DNA of 64,000 nt from NCBI GenBank assembly GCA_026413225.1, contig CM048557.1:23786871-23850870 (forward strand). The letters run 5' to 3'. This DNA comes from Otis tarda. Lineage: Eukaryota; Chordata; Aves; Otidiformes; Otididae. The position numbers and the translations under genes are program-made. Shown here in pieces: positions 46,999 through 58,629 of the stretch. The notes beneath the pieces were generated by a model that had not been told where the DNA came from, searched no databases, and saw only the letters and a program-made list of their open reading frames with translations. Each line of letters opens with the position of its first letter. Position 1 is the first letter of the stretch.

Positions 46999-47985
46999 AT
47001 GCCGGGGCACTTGGTGATTCACGGCTCTCAGGGCGACGTGGCCAACACCCGCCTGAGAACAAAGGCTGCACCTCCGGCCGGGAGGTCTGCACTGGCACCC
47101 CCTGCGGCGGTCGATGCCTCCGTGCAGACGGAGCAGCCGAGGGGGGAGGCTGCGGTGCAGACCTCGGGCTGCAGGCAGTGCCTGCACCCTGCTCCCGGGG
47201 TAGGGGCAGGTGGCAGCCCTGGCTGCAGAAGGTGTGCCCAGGTGGAGCAGCTCCTGCGGCAGGTGGCGGAGCTGCAGGAGGCAGTCAGGAGGCTGCGGGA
47301 CATCAGGGAGGCAGAGAGGGAGCTGGATGCCTGGTTCCAGGCGCAGTCTGCACCAGAACAGCAGCACCCAGTCAACCAATCAAAACCCCCCCCACCTACA
47401 CACAACATAAGCAATCAGGCAGAAGATGCCAACCAATGGAAAACTGCAAGGACAAAACGCAACAGGAGGAAGAAGAAGCTTCCCCAGAAACCCGAGGTGC
47501 CCCTGCAGAACCGCTTTGCTGCTCTGCAGACCAAAGAAGTAAGGCCCAGCACCTCGGGGGAGGCACTGGAGCCGTGCGAGGTAGCCCGACCGGCTCGCGT
47601 GATAACCAGTGCTTCCAAGAAAAAGAGGCGAGTGGTAGTAGTGGATGACTCCCTCCTGAGGGGTACGGAGGCACCCATCTGCCGACCCGATCCACTCTCT
47701 CGGGAGGTGTGCTGTCTCCCGGGAGCTCGTGTCAGGGATGTTGCCAAGGGAATACCTGGCCTCATACGGCCTACAGACTATTTTTGGTTACTGGTGTGTC
47801 ATGTGGGGGCCAGCGACACAGCTAGCAGCAGCGTAAGAAACATCAAAAGGGACTTCAGAGCCCTGGGTTCTACAGTCAAAGACTCTGGGGCTCAAGTGGT
47901 ATTCTCCTCTATCCTCCCGGTCGAAGGGCAGGGGCCTGAAAGGGCCAGGCGTATCTGGCAAGTCAACCCACAGCCAGGGCTTTGA
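46999..47985 (+). pseudogene. CR1 ORF1 (Cys motif, coiled coil, esterase domain), C-terminally broken
   Basis: I chose the ATG at 46999 (MPGHLVIHGSQGDVANTRL); the frame is open for 40 codons farther upstream without a convincing start. Next come paired cysteines (GCRQC and GCRRC) and a leucine-rich coiled coil (QVEQLLRQVAELQEAVRRL). A basic stretch (RTKRNRRKKK) follows, then an SGNH-type esterase domain starting VVVVDDSLLRG. The Gly of GDS is replaced by Asp. A 20-nt deletion near 47966, compared with the 21.6 kb copy, shifts frame and ends the protein at 47985. The downstream ADGVHL-equivalent block (PDGVHLNEKG, about 48032) is out of frame. The protein would bind RNA and support retrotransposition if intact. 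Confidence 0.9.
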
Positions 47986-48321
47986 GTATCTTGACCATGG
48001 GGCGTGCTTTGAGAAGCCTGGGCTGCTAGGGCCAGATGGCGTACACCTAAATGAGAAGGGCAAGAGTGTGCTTGGACGTAGGCTTGCCAGACTTGTCCGG
48101 AGGGCTTTAAACTGGTGTTGCTGGGGGAGGGGGAGCACAGTTCAGCCCACGGCTATCGGCATGGCGCCAGTGCCAGCACCAAGCGCCCAGAAGTCAGGGA
48201 AGGATCACAGGTAGGTGCAAATAAACCTAATCTGCGATACAAAAGAACACCTGTCACTCCAGCCAGCAAGTCGGCTTTGTGAGGGGCCCAGCTGAAGTGT
48301 CTCTATACCAACGCACGCAGC

Positions 48322-51051
48322 ATGGGGAATAAACAGGAAGAACTGGAGATGCGTGCACGCGAGCAGGGCTACGACCCTGTTGGCATCACGGAGACGTGGT
48401 GGGACGACTCATACGACTGGAGCGTCAACATGGAGGGGTACAGGCTTTTTAGAAAAGACAGGCAGGGAAGACGAGGAAGGGGTGTCACTCTCTATGTCAG
48501 CAACCGGCTGGAGGGCGTGGAGCTCCGCCTGGGGATGGGGGAGGAGCTGACAGAGAGCTTATAGGTCAAGATCAGAGGACAGGGACGGACGGGGAATGTT
48601 ACGGTGGGGGTCTGTTACAGGCTGCCTGGCCAGGAAGACAGAACGGACGAGGCGCTCTATAGCCAGATAGGAGCAGCCTCACAGCGGTCACAAGCCCTGG
48701 TCCTCATGGGGGACTTCAACCACCCTGACATCTGTTGGAGAGACAACACGGCAGGGCACAGGCAGTCCAGGAGGTTCCTGGAATGCGTGGATGACAACTT
48801 CCTCCTGCAGGCGATAGAGGAGCCGACAAGGAGGGGTGCCATGCTGGACCTTGTGCTCACCAACAGGGAGGGGCTGGTGGGGGACATGAAACTGATGGAC
48901 AGCCTTGGCTGCAGTGACCATGACGCGGTGGAGTTCAAGATCCACGGGGCAGCGAGGAAACTGCACAGTAAGCTCTCTGCCCTAGATTTCAGGAAGGCGG
49001 ACTTCAGTCTCTTCAGGAACCTCATGGGCAAAGTGCCATGGGAGGCGGCCCTGGAGGGAAGAGGGGCCCAGGAAAGTTGGTCCATATTTAAGGAGCACCT
49101 CCTCCAAGCTCAGCAGAGGTGCATCCCGATGAAGAAGTCGGGCAAAAAGGCCAGGAGGCCAGCGTGGATGAGCAAGGAGCTCCTGGAGCAGCTGAAAGTA
49201 AAGAAGGAAGCCTATAGAGGGTGGAAGCAGGGACAGGTAGCCTGGGAGGACTACCGAGTGGCTGTGTGAGTGGCCAGGGATAGGGTGAGGAAGGCTAAAG
49301 CCCTGACGGAATCGAATCTGGCCAGGGATATAAAAAGTAACAAGAAAAGTTTTACAGGTATGTAGGGGACAAAAGAAAATCCAAGGAGAATGTAGGCCCC
49401 CTCCGGAAGGTAACGGGTGTCGTGGTTACCCGGGATGTGGAGAAGGCTGAGGTACTCAATGACTTTTTTGCCTCAGTCTTCACTGATAAGGGCTCTTGTC
49501 CCACCACCCAAGCTCTGGAAGGCACAGGCAGGGACTGCGAGGATGAAGAACCGCCCACGGTGCTCGAAGAGCAGGTTTGGGATCATCTAAGGAACTTGAA
49601 GGTGCACAAGTCCATGGGACCTGATGAGATCCATCCGCGCGTCCTGAGGGAACTGGTGGATGAAGTTGCCAAGCCACTGGCCATCATATTTGAGAAATCG
49701 TGGCGGTCTGGTGAGGTCCCCGATGACTGGAAGAGAGGGAACATAACCCCCATTTTTAAAAAGGGGAGTAAGGAAGACATGGGCAACTACAGGCTGGTCA
49801 GCCTCACCTCCGTGCCTGGCAAGGTCATGGAGCAGATTCTCCTGGAAACCATGCTAAGGCACATGGAGAGCAAGGAGGTGGTTGGTGACAGCCAACATGG
49901 CTTCACCAAGGGCAGATCATGCCTGACCAATTTGGTGGCCTTTTATGACGGGGTAACAGCATCAGTGGACAAGGGACGGGCAACGGATATCATCTACCTG
50001 GACCTGTGCAAGGCATTTGACACTGTCCCGCACGACATCCTTCTCTCTAAACTGGAGAGACATGGGTTTGATGGATGGACCACTCGGTGGATAAGGAGTT
50101 GGCTGGATGGCCGCACTCAGTGGTGGTCAACAACTTGATGTCCATGTGGAGACCGGTAATGAGTGGCGTCCCCCCATGTTAGGCCTGGCCGTGTTCAACA
50201 TCTTTGTCAGCAACATGGACAGTGGGATAGAGTGCACCCTCAGCAAGTTCGCCGATGACACCAAGCTGCGTGGTGCCGTCGACACGCTAGAAGGGAGGTA
50301 TGCCATCCAGAGGGACCTAGACAGGCTGGAAAGGTGGGCCCGTGCCAGCCTCATGAAGTTCAACCAGGCCAAGTGCAAGGTCCTGCACCTGGGTCGTGGC
50401 AATCCCAGGCACAAAGACAGGCTGGGCAGAGAATGGATTGAGAGCAGCCCTGAGGAGAAAGACTTGGGAGTGCTGGTGGACGAGAGGCTCAACATGAGCT
50501 GGCAATGCACCCTTGTGGCCCAGAAGGCCAACTGCATTCTGGGCTGCATCAAGAGGAGCGTGGCCAGCAGGTCGAGGGAGGTGATTCTGCTCCTCTACTC
50601 TGCCCTGGTGAGACCCCACCTGGAGTACTGTGTCCAGTTCTGGAGTTCCCAACATAAGAAGGACATGGACCAGTTGGAAAGGGTCCAGAGGAGGGCCACA
50701 AAGATGATCAGAGGCCTGGAGCACCTTTCCTATGAGGACAGGCTGAGAGAGTTTTGGCTGTTCAGCCTGGAGAAGAGGAGGCTCCGGGGAGACCTGATAG
50801 CGGTCTTCTAATACCTCAAGGGGGCCTACAGGAAAGATGGGGAGAGGCTGTTCAGTAGGGCCTGTTGTGATAGGACAAGGGGTAATGGGTTTAAATTAGA
50901 AGGAGGTAGGTTTAGATTAGATATTAGAAAAAAATTTTTTACAATGAGAGTTGTAGAGCACTGGAACAGGTTGCCCAGAGAGGTGGTGGATGCCCCATCC
51001 CTGGAAACGTTCAAGGCCAGGCTGGATGAGGCTCTGAGCAACCTGATCTAG
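48322..51051 (+). pseudogene. CR1 ORF2 (endonuclease-RT), multiply disrupted
   Basis: First ATG at 48322, with the frame open from the stop at 48280-48282. Endonuclease motifs ETWW, GDFNHP and SDHD are all present. Lesions in order: TAG at 48562 where Trp is expected (ESL-stop-VKI), TGA at 49267, a 1-nt deletion near 49349, and a 4-nt plus a 7-nt deletion at about 50119 and 50174. The last two destroy the PQGSVLG motif of the RT. The catalytic FADDTKL is still present after the shift (about 50250). Another TAA occurs near 50810. The normal terminal TAG is at 51049-51051. Confidence 0.92.
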
Positions 51052-51122
51052 TCAGGGATGTCCCTGCTTCCTGCAGGGGGGTTGGATTAGATGACCTTTG
51101 AAGGTCCCTTCCAACTCTAACC

Positions 51123-51140
51123 ATTCTATGATTCTATGAT
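51123..51140 (+). repeat. CR1 3' terminal octamer repeat
   Basis: ATTCTATGATTCTATGAT is two octamers plus two bases. CR1 ends in such octamers in place of a poly-A tail. Confidence 0.95.
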
Positions 51141-54100
51141 ATTTGCAATCCTACATTTTATCTGCAATTGTGGCAAATCTGGAATTCTTTGTAGAAGAGT
51201 GTAACTCCATAATATATCTTTGTTTTTCTTACAATTACGTAATGGTGTGGGCATGCCTTCTCCTCTAGTATACTGGGCTAGCTTTTGTTCACGTACTGAA
51301 GGACAGATATAGCTTTTTTTTCATTTTCTTACCACATTTTTAACTGCGCTTTTAGTTTGTATTAATCACAGACTTTATACTTTTAAATTTGTAAATGGAA
51401 TTGCTCATCAGGCTTCAAAAGGAAAATTTTCCTTCCCTTGTTCAGTTGTATTTAATTATAGTTGTTCAGATTCAATAAAGAACTAGGTTTTGATCCAGAG
51501 ATTAGAACCCCACTAGAGGTTTCTGTCCTGGATTGAGTTTTTGAATGGGGTTTACAAAGCTGGGCATAGAAGCACTTAAGCTTAAGAGGAGCCATACTGA
51601 AATACATCCCACCATAAAGGTTGAAAAAATTTTGAGAGTTATAAGAATTATTCAGATAGATCTGAAGCTGGGGAAGACAATTGATGAAACAATATCAGGC
51701 TGGCTGAGAAGAATTGCCTACAGTATCCAGGCAGAGACCGGAAAATGAAGGATGGCTTTCTGAAAGGCTGAAAGGCTTAATCACTAAAGGGCAGATGAGC
51801 TGTGCAGTAAGATGAGGAAGTGTATTATACGAATGCTATACATAACAGTTGTTCTAAGAAGATAATGTTTGCAAGATTCTTCTTTTAGTATTAAAAAATA
51901 TTTTATCAGTTTACAGTTTGTGATAAAAAAGCAATATTGTCTCAGCATCCTTATATTGCCAAGCCACTACAAAACAGTTCAAATAATAATTGTCAGGAAA
52001 ATTGTTAGCTCAGCTAAGATGTAACCTTTCTAATCTATGGATTTGCATTTGGGGAAATGGGAAGGATGTAGCTGAATTTAAAAAAATAAAAATATTAATT
52101 TTCTGACTGTTTAATGCAAATGCATTGATTTATAAGAAAACATGTTGTGCAAAACATTCTCCAGTTAAACTATGCAATAAACTGAGAGAAAATATTATGC
52201 CTACAGAAAATTTACTGTATTGATGAACATAATGGAGCTTCAATGGCTAAGAGTAATTTTTGCTTATGGGTATTTTATGTATTTCTATGATACAGTTTTT
52301 ATTTACTTATGAATAATCTATGTTTTGTGGCAATATTGCTAAAGTACAACCAAATAAAATTCTTACTCAGCAGTTATTCCAATCTTTGGAAATAACCTGC
52401 CTGTATTTTATGAAGTTGGGCACTATTAAATTAATTTTGGTCCAGTACATAAATAATTTCATAAATGCAGCTTGCGTAATTTTCCTTTATTGTCACGGAA
52501 TGATTGAGTATGCTGTAATACCACTAAACTACCCTATGCCTCCTAGCAGAAAATTATTTGTTCAGCAATATTATACTTATTTCTGCTTTAACTATTCAAC
52601 TGTGAAGTGACTCACAAGATTACTTCAATCTAACATTCTTCTTATCTGATATGGAAACCTCAGTGGACAGACAAAGGGTATAAGGCTACTCCATTTTCAT
52701 CTGTGAATGGGAATTCTCACCTTATCCTCAGTGATACTGTTAAAAAGAAAAAACATACTTTCAACAACTGTATTTAAATATTGCAGCTGTAATAAATGTT
52801 TAACATCATTTGTAACTGAAATAACTTGCTCTAAATTCTATGAAAGCAGCTTGACAAAGGCCCCCTTTGATTAATAACAGATACATTTGTTTTCTACAAC
52901 TACATTTTTAAAAATAGATAAATTTACACCCAACATCAAGTAAACTTCCACCACGCTATCTTTTTTATTACGGTGGAGGATTACTAGGGTGCTGTTTCTG
53001 ACTCTTCTCCCTTATGGCACACAGAACTTCAATAAATAACTTTTGTAACATGAAAGGGTCCAAGCTGTTTGGAAACCTTGCTGTATTTTAATTATGTTTG
53101 ATTTTTTTTTTTTTTTTTTTTGTAAAATAGCTCTGAACAAGTCATATATTTTGTTTTTATTTTGGTCTTTTAATTAAATTTTTTAGAAGACCATAAAAAC
53201 TTCATCAAGTACTGTCCTTCTTGTTCTCACTATGTGAACATACAACTGGCACAGATGTCATGTTTTTTATTTCTAATAATATATCTATATTTGGGGGGGG
53301 GGGTTTGTACATAAAGGCAATGTATTTTTTAACCAAAAATTCTTGTTTGGGTACCAAGTACATTCAGAAATAATAATCTTAAAATAAAATTTTATGGTAT
53401 CTAGGTAGCAATGGTGCTTCAGGATGTATGTGGAACACTATTTATAAAGAAAAATCAAACTGTTATTCTTATACTTTTCCTGAAACCTTCAATACAGGCA
53501 ACTTGACAGATATAACCTATTTAAATTTCCCTTAAAAACCACTTCAGAAAACTGAAAAGAGAATATTTAAAAAGAAATGAGAGAAATTGTGATGAAAAAC
53601 GTTCAAGTATATAATCCATAAAGCAATTAAAAAATACACTTTCACCACAAATGCTGTGACTCTCCCTTTAATCACCTTGTTCTTCTTCAGCTCACAATAT
53701 ACTCTGTAGATGACCGTTAACCTGCAGATAACCTGTACCTGTGCTCAGTGCATGAAACATTTTGCTACCTCACTGGGCTTTGTGAGGCCTGTGAAAAACC
53801 AAAGGTGAAAGGAGGCTTGGTTTCTTGTCACTTCCCTGTTTTCTTCTGGTTTCTTTTTCTTCCAAGATTTTTTTTTTCCTTTCCTCTCCACTGTCGGTCC
53901 TTTTTGCCATTTCCGCTTCTGGGTTCTTTTCCCTTCTCTTCTTATCATTTTTCTCCTGGAATTTCCTATTCTTCTGTTATATTTAATTTTGAATATCCCA
54001 GTCTCTAATGATCACTGTCTCTACATCTGACTTGTGACATTATAAGCTGCTGTGGATCAAGGCAGGCATCTTGCTCCTGTAGTTTCTTTCAAAAGAATAT

Positions 54101-54882
54101 AAGGATGTTCTTGACACTAGGTTATCATTTAAGAGAAAGATCTTGAAATCATTGTGACTAGTTCTTTCAAACCGTGGACTCAGTCTGTGGGAACAGTAAG
54201 AAAGATGAATAGAGTATCAGGAACTATTTAGAAGATACCAAAGAAACAAAACAAGGAAACATGAGTATTACAGTCTTTAAAAATTCTGCTAATCCCATCT
54301 CAAAATAGGATATAATAGATCAAGAAAAGATGGAAAATAACACAAATTATTAGAGGTATGAAGTTGCATTTTTACAATGTAACAAGAACACATGAGAGGA
54401 AATACAATAAAATCTTTAAAATTATTAATAATAAAGAAGTAAGACTATTACTATCAATTTTTTTTAAGGATGCACCTTAGAAGGTAGAAAGGTCAACTTT
54501 AAAAATAGTAAAAAGAAAAAATTTAGGTCTCAGGGGCACAATATGATGCAAAATGCATTACAAAGTCTCAGAAGGGGTTTAGAAAAATATATGCAAAAAA
54601 AAGTATATTAATTAAGCATTTATTAAACCACTGATACACTAAGAGCTGGCACGGTAGTTATAACATGTTGCTTAGGCTCCTTTCCTAAACAACTATTACA
54701 GGTCACAAATAGAGATGAGATTTCTTGCCTAACTTAGTATGTCAGCTGGTCCTTACCTCTTTTCCACATGTGATTTTTAGGTGGGCAGCTTCTAAATGGA
54801 AATGTAAAAAAAAATAAGCACTTTCCACCTTAGTGTATTTGTTCCTAGTAATCCTTTTCAGAAGAAGTATTAGATTTCAGAA
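51141..54882. other. AT-rich non-coding stretch between two CR1 copies
   Basis: No gene or element was recognised. It includes a run of about 20 T at 53102-53121, a run of 11 G at 53293-53303 and a pyrimidine-rich stretch around 53828-53960. Confidence 0.45.
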
Positions 54883-56970
54883 GAGAGCCCCAGGAAAGTC
54901 GGTCTATATTCAAGGAGCACCTCCTCCAAGCTCAGCAGAGGTGCATCGCAATGAAGAACAAGTCGGGCAAAAAGGCCAGGAGGCCTGTGTGGATGAGCAA
55001 GGAGCTTCTGGAGCAACTGAAAGTAAAGAAGAAAGCCTATAGAGGGTGGAAGCGGAGACAGGTAGCCTGGGAGGACTACAAAGAGGCTGTGCAAGTGGCC
55101 GGGGATTGGGTGAGGAAGGCTAAAGCCCTGACAGAATTGAATCTGGCCAGGGATATAAAATGCAACAAGAAAGGCTTCTATAGGTATGAAGGGGACAAAA
55201 GAAGGTCCAAGGAGAATGTAGGCCCCCTCTGGAAGGAAACCGGTGTCCTGGTTACCCAGGACGTGGAGAAGGCTGAGGTACTCAATGACTTTTTTGCCTC
55301 AGTCTTCACCGATAAGGGCTCTTGTCTCCCCACCCAAGCTCTGGAAGGCACAAGCAGGGACTGGGAGGATGAAGAACTGCCCGCTGTACTGGAATAGCAG
55401 GTTCTGGAACATGTGAGGAGCCTGAGGTGCACAAGTCCATGGGACCTGATGAGATCTATCCGTGAGTCCTGAGGGAACTGGCGGATGAAGTTGCCAAGCC
55501 ACTGGCCGTTGTATTTGAGAAGTTGTGGCGGTCTGGTGAGGTCCCCAATGACTGGAAGAGAGGGAACATAACCCCCATTTTTAAAAAGGGGAACAAGGAG
55601 GACCCAGGCAACTACAGGCCGGTCAGCCTCACCTCTGTGCCTGGCAAGGTCATGGAGCAGATTCTCCTGGAAACCATGCTAAGGCACATGGAGAGCAAGG
55701 AGGTGGTTGGTGACAGCCAACATGGCTTCACCAAGGGCAGATCATGCCTGAACAATTTGGTGGCCTTCTATGATGGGGTGACAGCATCAGTGGACAAGGG
55801 ACGAGCAATGGATATCATCTACCTGGACCTGTGCAAAGCTTTTTACACCGTCTCACACGACATCCTTCTCTCTAAACTGGAGAGACATGGGTTTGATGGA
55901 CGGACCACTTGGTGGATAAGGAGTTGGCTGGATGGCCACACTCAGTGGTGGTCAACGGCTTGATGTCCATGTGGAGATCGGTAATGAGTGGCGTCCCCCC
56001 ATGTTAGGCCTGGCCGTGTTCAACATCTTTGTCAGCAACATGGACAGTGGGATAGAGTGCACCCTCAGCAAGTTCGCCGATGACACCAAGCTGCGTGGTG
56101 CCGTCGACACGCTAGAAGGGAGGTATGCCATCCAGAGGGACCTAGACAGGCTGGAAAGGTGGGCCCGTGCCAGCCTCATGAAGTTCAACCAGGCCAAGTG
56201 CAAGGTCCTGCACCTGGGTCGTGGCAATCCCAGGCACAAAGTCAGGCTGGGCAGAGAATGGATTGAGAGCAGCCCTGAGGAGAAGGACTTGGGAATGCTG
56301 GTGGACGAGAAGCCCAACATGAGCTGGCAACACGCCCTTGCGGCCCAGAAGGCCATCCGCATTCTGGGCTGCATCAAGAGGAGTGTGGCCAGCTGGTCGA
56401 GGGAGGTGATTCTGCCCCTCTGCTCTGCCCTGGTGAGACCCCACCTGGAGTACTGTGTCCAGTTCTGGAGCCCCCAACATAAGAAGGACATGGACCAGTT
56501 GGAGAAGGTCCAGAGGAGGGCCACCAAGATGATCAGAGGGCTGGAGCACCTTTCCTATGAGGACAGGCTGGGAGAGTTGGGGCTGTTCAGCCTGGAGAAG
56601 AGGAGGCTCCGGGGAGACCATATAGCAGTCTTCCAGTACCTCAAGGGGGCCTACAAGAAAGAGGAGAGACTGTTCAGTAGGGCCTGTTGCAATAGGACAA
56701 GGGGTAATGGTTTTAAAATAGAAGGAGGTAGATTTAGATTAGATATTAGGAAAATTTTTTTTACAATGCAAGTTATAGAACACTGGAACAGGTTGCCCAG
56801 AAAGGTGGTGGATGCCCATACTTGGAAACATTCAAGGCCAGGTTGGACGGGGCTCTGAGCAACCTGATCTAGTTGGGGATGTTCCTGCTCCTTGCAGGAG
56901 GGTTGGACTAGATGACCTTTGAAGGTCCCTTCCAACTCTAACCGTTCTATGATTCTATGATTCTATGATT
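54883..56970 (+). mobile_element. CR1 LINE, 2.1 kb, plus orientation (5'-truncated)
   Basis: It starts abruptly inside ORF2 (GAGCCCCAGGAAAGTCGG), just after the endonuclease, and runs to the 3' end with three tail octamers (GTTCTATGATTCTATGATTC, 56943 onward). It is closely related to the copy at 46650-51140 and shares two deletions with it. Both flanks differ from that copy, so it is a separate insertion and not part of a larger duplication. Confidence 0.97.
54886..56872 (+). pseudogene. CR1 ORF2 C-terminal part (RT), disrupted
   Basis: The first frame reads [15 protein letters not shown] to [10 protein letters not shown] and ends at a TAG at 55395-55397. A 1-nt deletion follows near 55430. 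The frame from 55523 contains [12 protein letters not shown], then [14 protein letters not shown], where the conserved AFD Asp is Tyr. After the 4-nt and 7-nt deletions near 55943-56000, the third frame carries FADDTKL at about 56074. A further 1-nt deletion (GATGCCCATACTTGG) lies near 56816. The ORF2 stop TAG is at 56870-56872. No endonuclease is present. Confidence 0.92.
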
Positions 56971-58629
56971 TTCAGCTTAATTTCCGACTTGGAGTATCTC
57001 CATTTTGAGGGAAAAAAATCACTGTAATTTATTATGTTTCCAGCTCTAAGATGCATTGTTGCTGACCCAAAGGAGGATGCAGATAAAGAGTGGAATTCTT
57101 ACAAAATACTGTGTTACATACACACACAAATAACATAATTAATTGATAAAGTAACTTCCTATTGAGTGTACACCTGACTTGAACATGACCCTCTCCAATC
57201 TGGTTCAGGTTTTCTAATGCTTTTTTTGCAGTGTTCATACCTTTGAATGTATTCCATTTTTACCCATGGGCCTTGTGCCACTTGTAGGTATTTATTCTGT
57301 CATAACAAAAAAAAAGTCTGAAGTTAAAATTTGCATTAATCATGCTAGTCATTGTAGTTCCATTGCAACCAAAGCCTAGAGCCTGTAGCAAAGCTAACCC
57401 AGTAAGCCATGCACACCTTAAAATTCACAAACTGAACTCTACTTTTCAGTTAGAAGATTGCTATTGGTGTCTTCACTTAAACATAATTTATGTAGCAAAT
57501 TCTACTAAAAATGTTTTAAAAGCAACAGTTATGTGAGAAATTCAGGTTCATTCATTATATAAAGGGCACTTCTGTGCAGCATTCCACATGAATATAAGGA
57601 ACTTGAAAGAAATAAAAGCACTACTCGCCTAGATAACTAATTCATCTAGGAAACTGGTTTTTGTTTGTTAGGGTTTTGTTTGTTTTTTAAATAGTGATTC
57701 ATTCTTCTTGAATCAAACTAAACTTTGCAAGCACTGCTTACCTACACTCAATTTTTTTTTCTTAAAATTGAGTGAATATTTCATGTTTAAAAGAATCTGA
57801 GGAACAGAAGTTAGCCAAGCATATCTGATTTTTCATATAAATGTACGCACAATTTAGCCAGAATTCACTCAAAGCAAGTTGTAGATCAAGACTCAGTTTA
57901 TTTCTCACTTCCCTAAAGAAACATCAAAATGAACACATTCTGGATATTAAGTCTCTTTACCAAGGCAAGTCAGAGTTTTCATGAATATGCTTGCTGTTCT
58001 TCATCTACCTCTCCCACCTGTTAAACAGAGAAATCAGGAATGAGAATACTACTGTCTGTGAATTAAGGGAAGCATAACTATTTCACATCTCCCTAGAGTA
58101 CTGTTTATCTGGATTCAAATTCAGGCAGTATAAAGACAAATTGATGCTTTTTCTATCAGATTGACTCATGGACTTTGAAAATCAGAACCTGATCTTTCCC
58201 TTTAAGCTCTGTATCAGGCTGGATCTCCACAAGTCCCAGTCTCTGCTTTTTTCCTTCTAGAGGATGGCTTTTATTGTCCTATCTTTTAGTGTGAATCCAG
58301 CTTTAATTTGAGGCATAAAAATTAAAAAAAAAAAAAGAATTATCAATGGAGAGGACCATGTCTGGGACATACATGATCCTTTGTAGAACTAATTAAAATT
58401 CTTTTTTTTTTTTCTTTTTAGAGTGTGATAACCTTTCCATATTATGTAGTTTTTCCAATGTGGAGGTAACAATATTGGTTTCTTGTGAAATTTGATGCTG
58501 AGCTCTTATTTATCCAATGATATGAATTTGTTCATGCTTTTTAGCATATACAGTTACTAATTGCAGGTTTGAAATACAAAATGTCAAGAGTAATCGAGGG
58601 ACAGAGCTGTCAGCCTTCACAAACTGGTA
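56971..58629. other. AT-rich non-coding stretch
   Basis: No gene was recognised. A-runs and T-runs occur near 58321-58336 and 58401-58420. Confidence 0.45.

Larger units (their letters stand above)
46650..51140 (+). mobile_element. Essentially full-length CR1 LINE (about 4.5 kb), inactive
   Basis: In order there is a GC-rich 5' UTR, ORF1, a spacer, ORF2 and a short 3' UTR ending in ATTCTATGATTCTATGAT at 51123-51140. The length matches the roughly 4.5 kb known for complete CR1. The left boundary is set where AT-rich flank changes to GC-rich sequence (GGCTCAGTCGCCGAGG) and is good to perhaps 20 bp. Both ORFs are broken. Most genomic CR1 copies are strongly 5'-truncated, so a complete one is uncommon. 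Confidence 0.95.

Noticed and set aside
46809-47648. 279-codon plus-strand frame overlapping CR1 ORF1
   Set aside because: Wrong frame of a GC-rich ORF1; the esterase and coiled-coil motifs are read only in the frame starting at 46999.
58401-58466. Possible exon after a T-rich acceptor (TTTCTTTTTAG)
   Set aside because: The acceptor is just a poly-T run and the proposed donor (GAG/GTAACA) is weak. Such pairs are expected by chance in AT-rich DNA.
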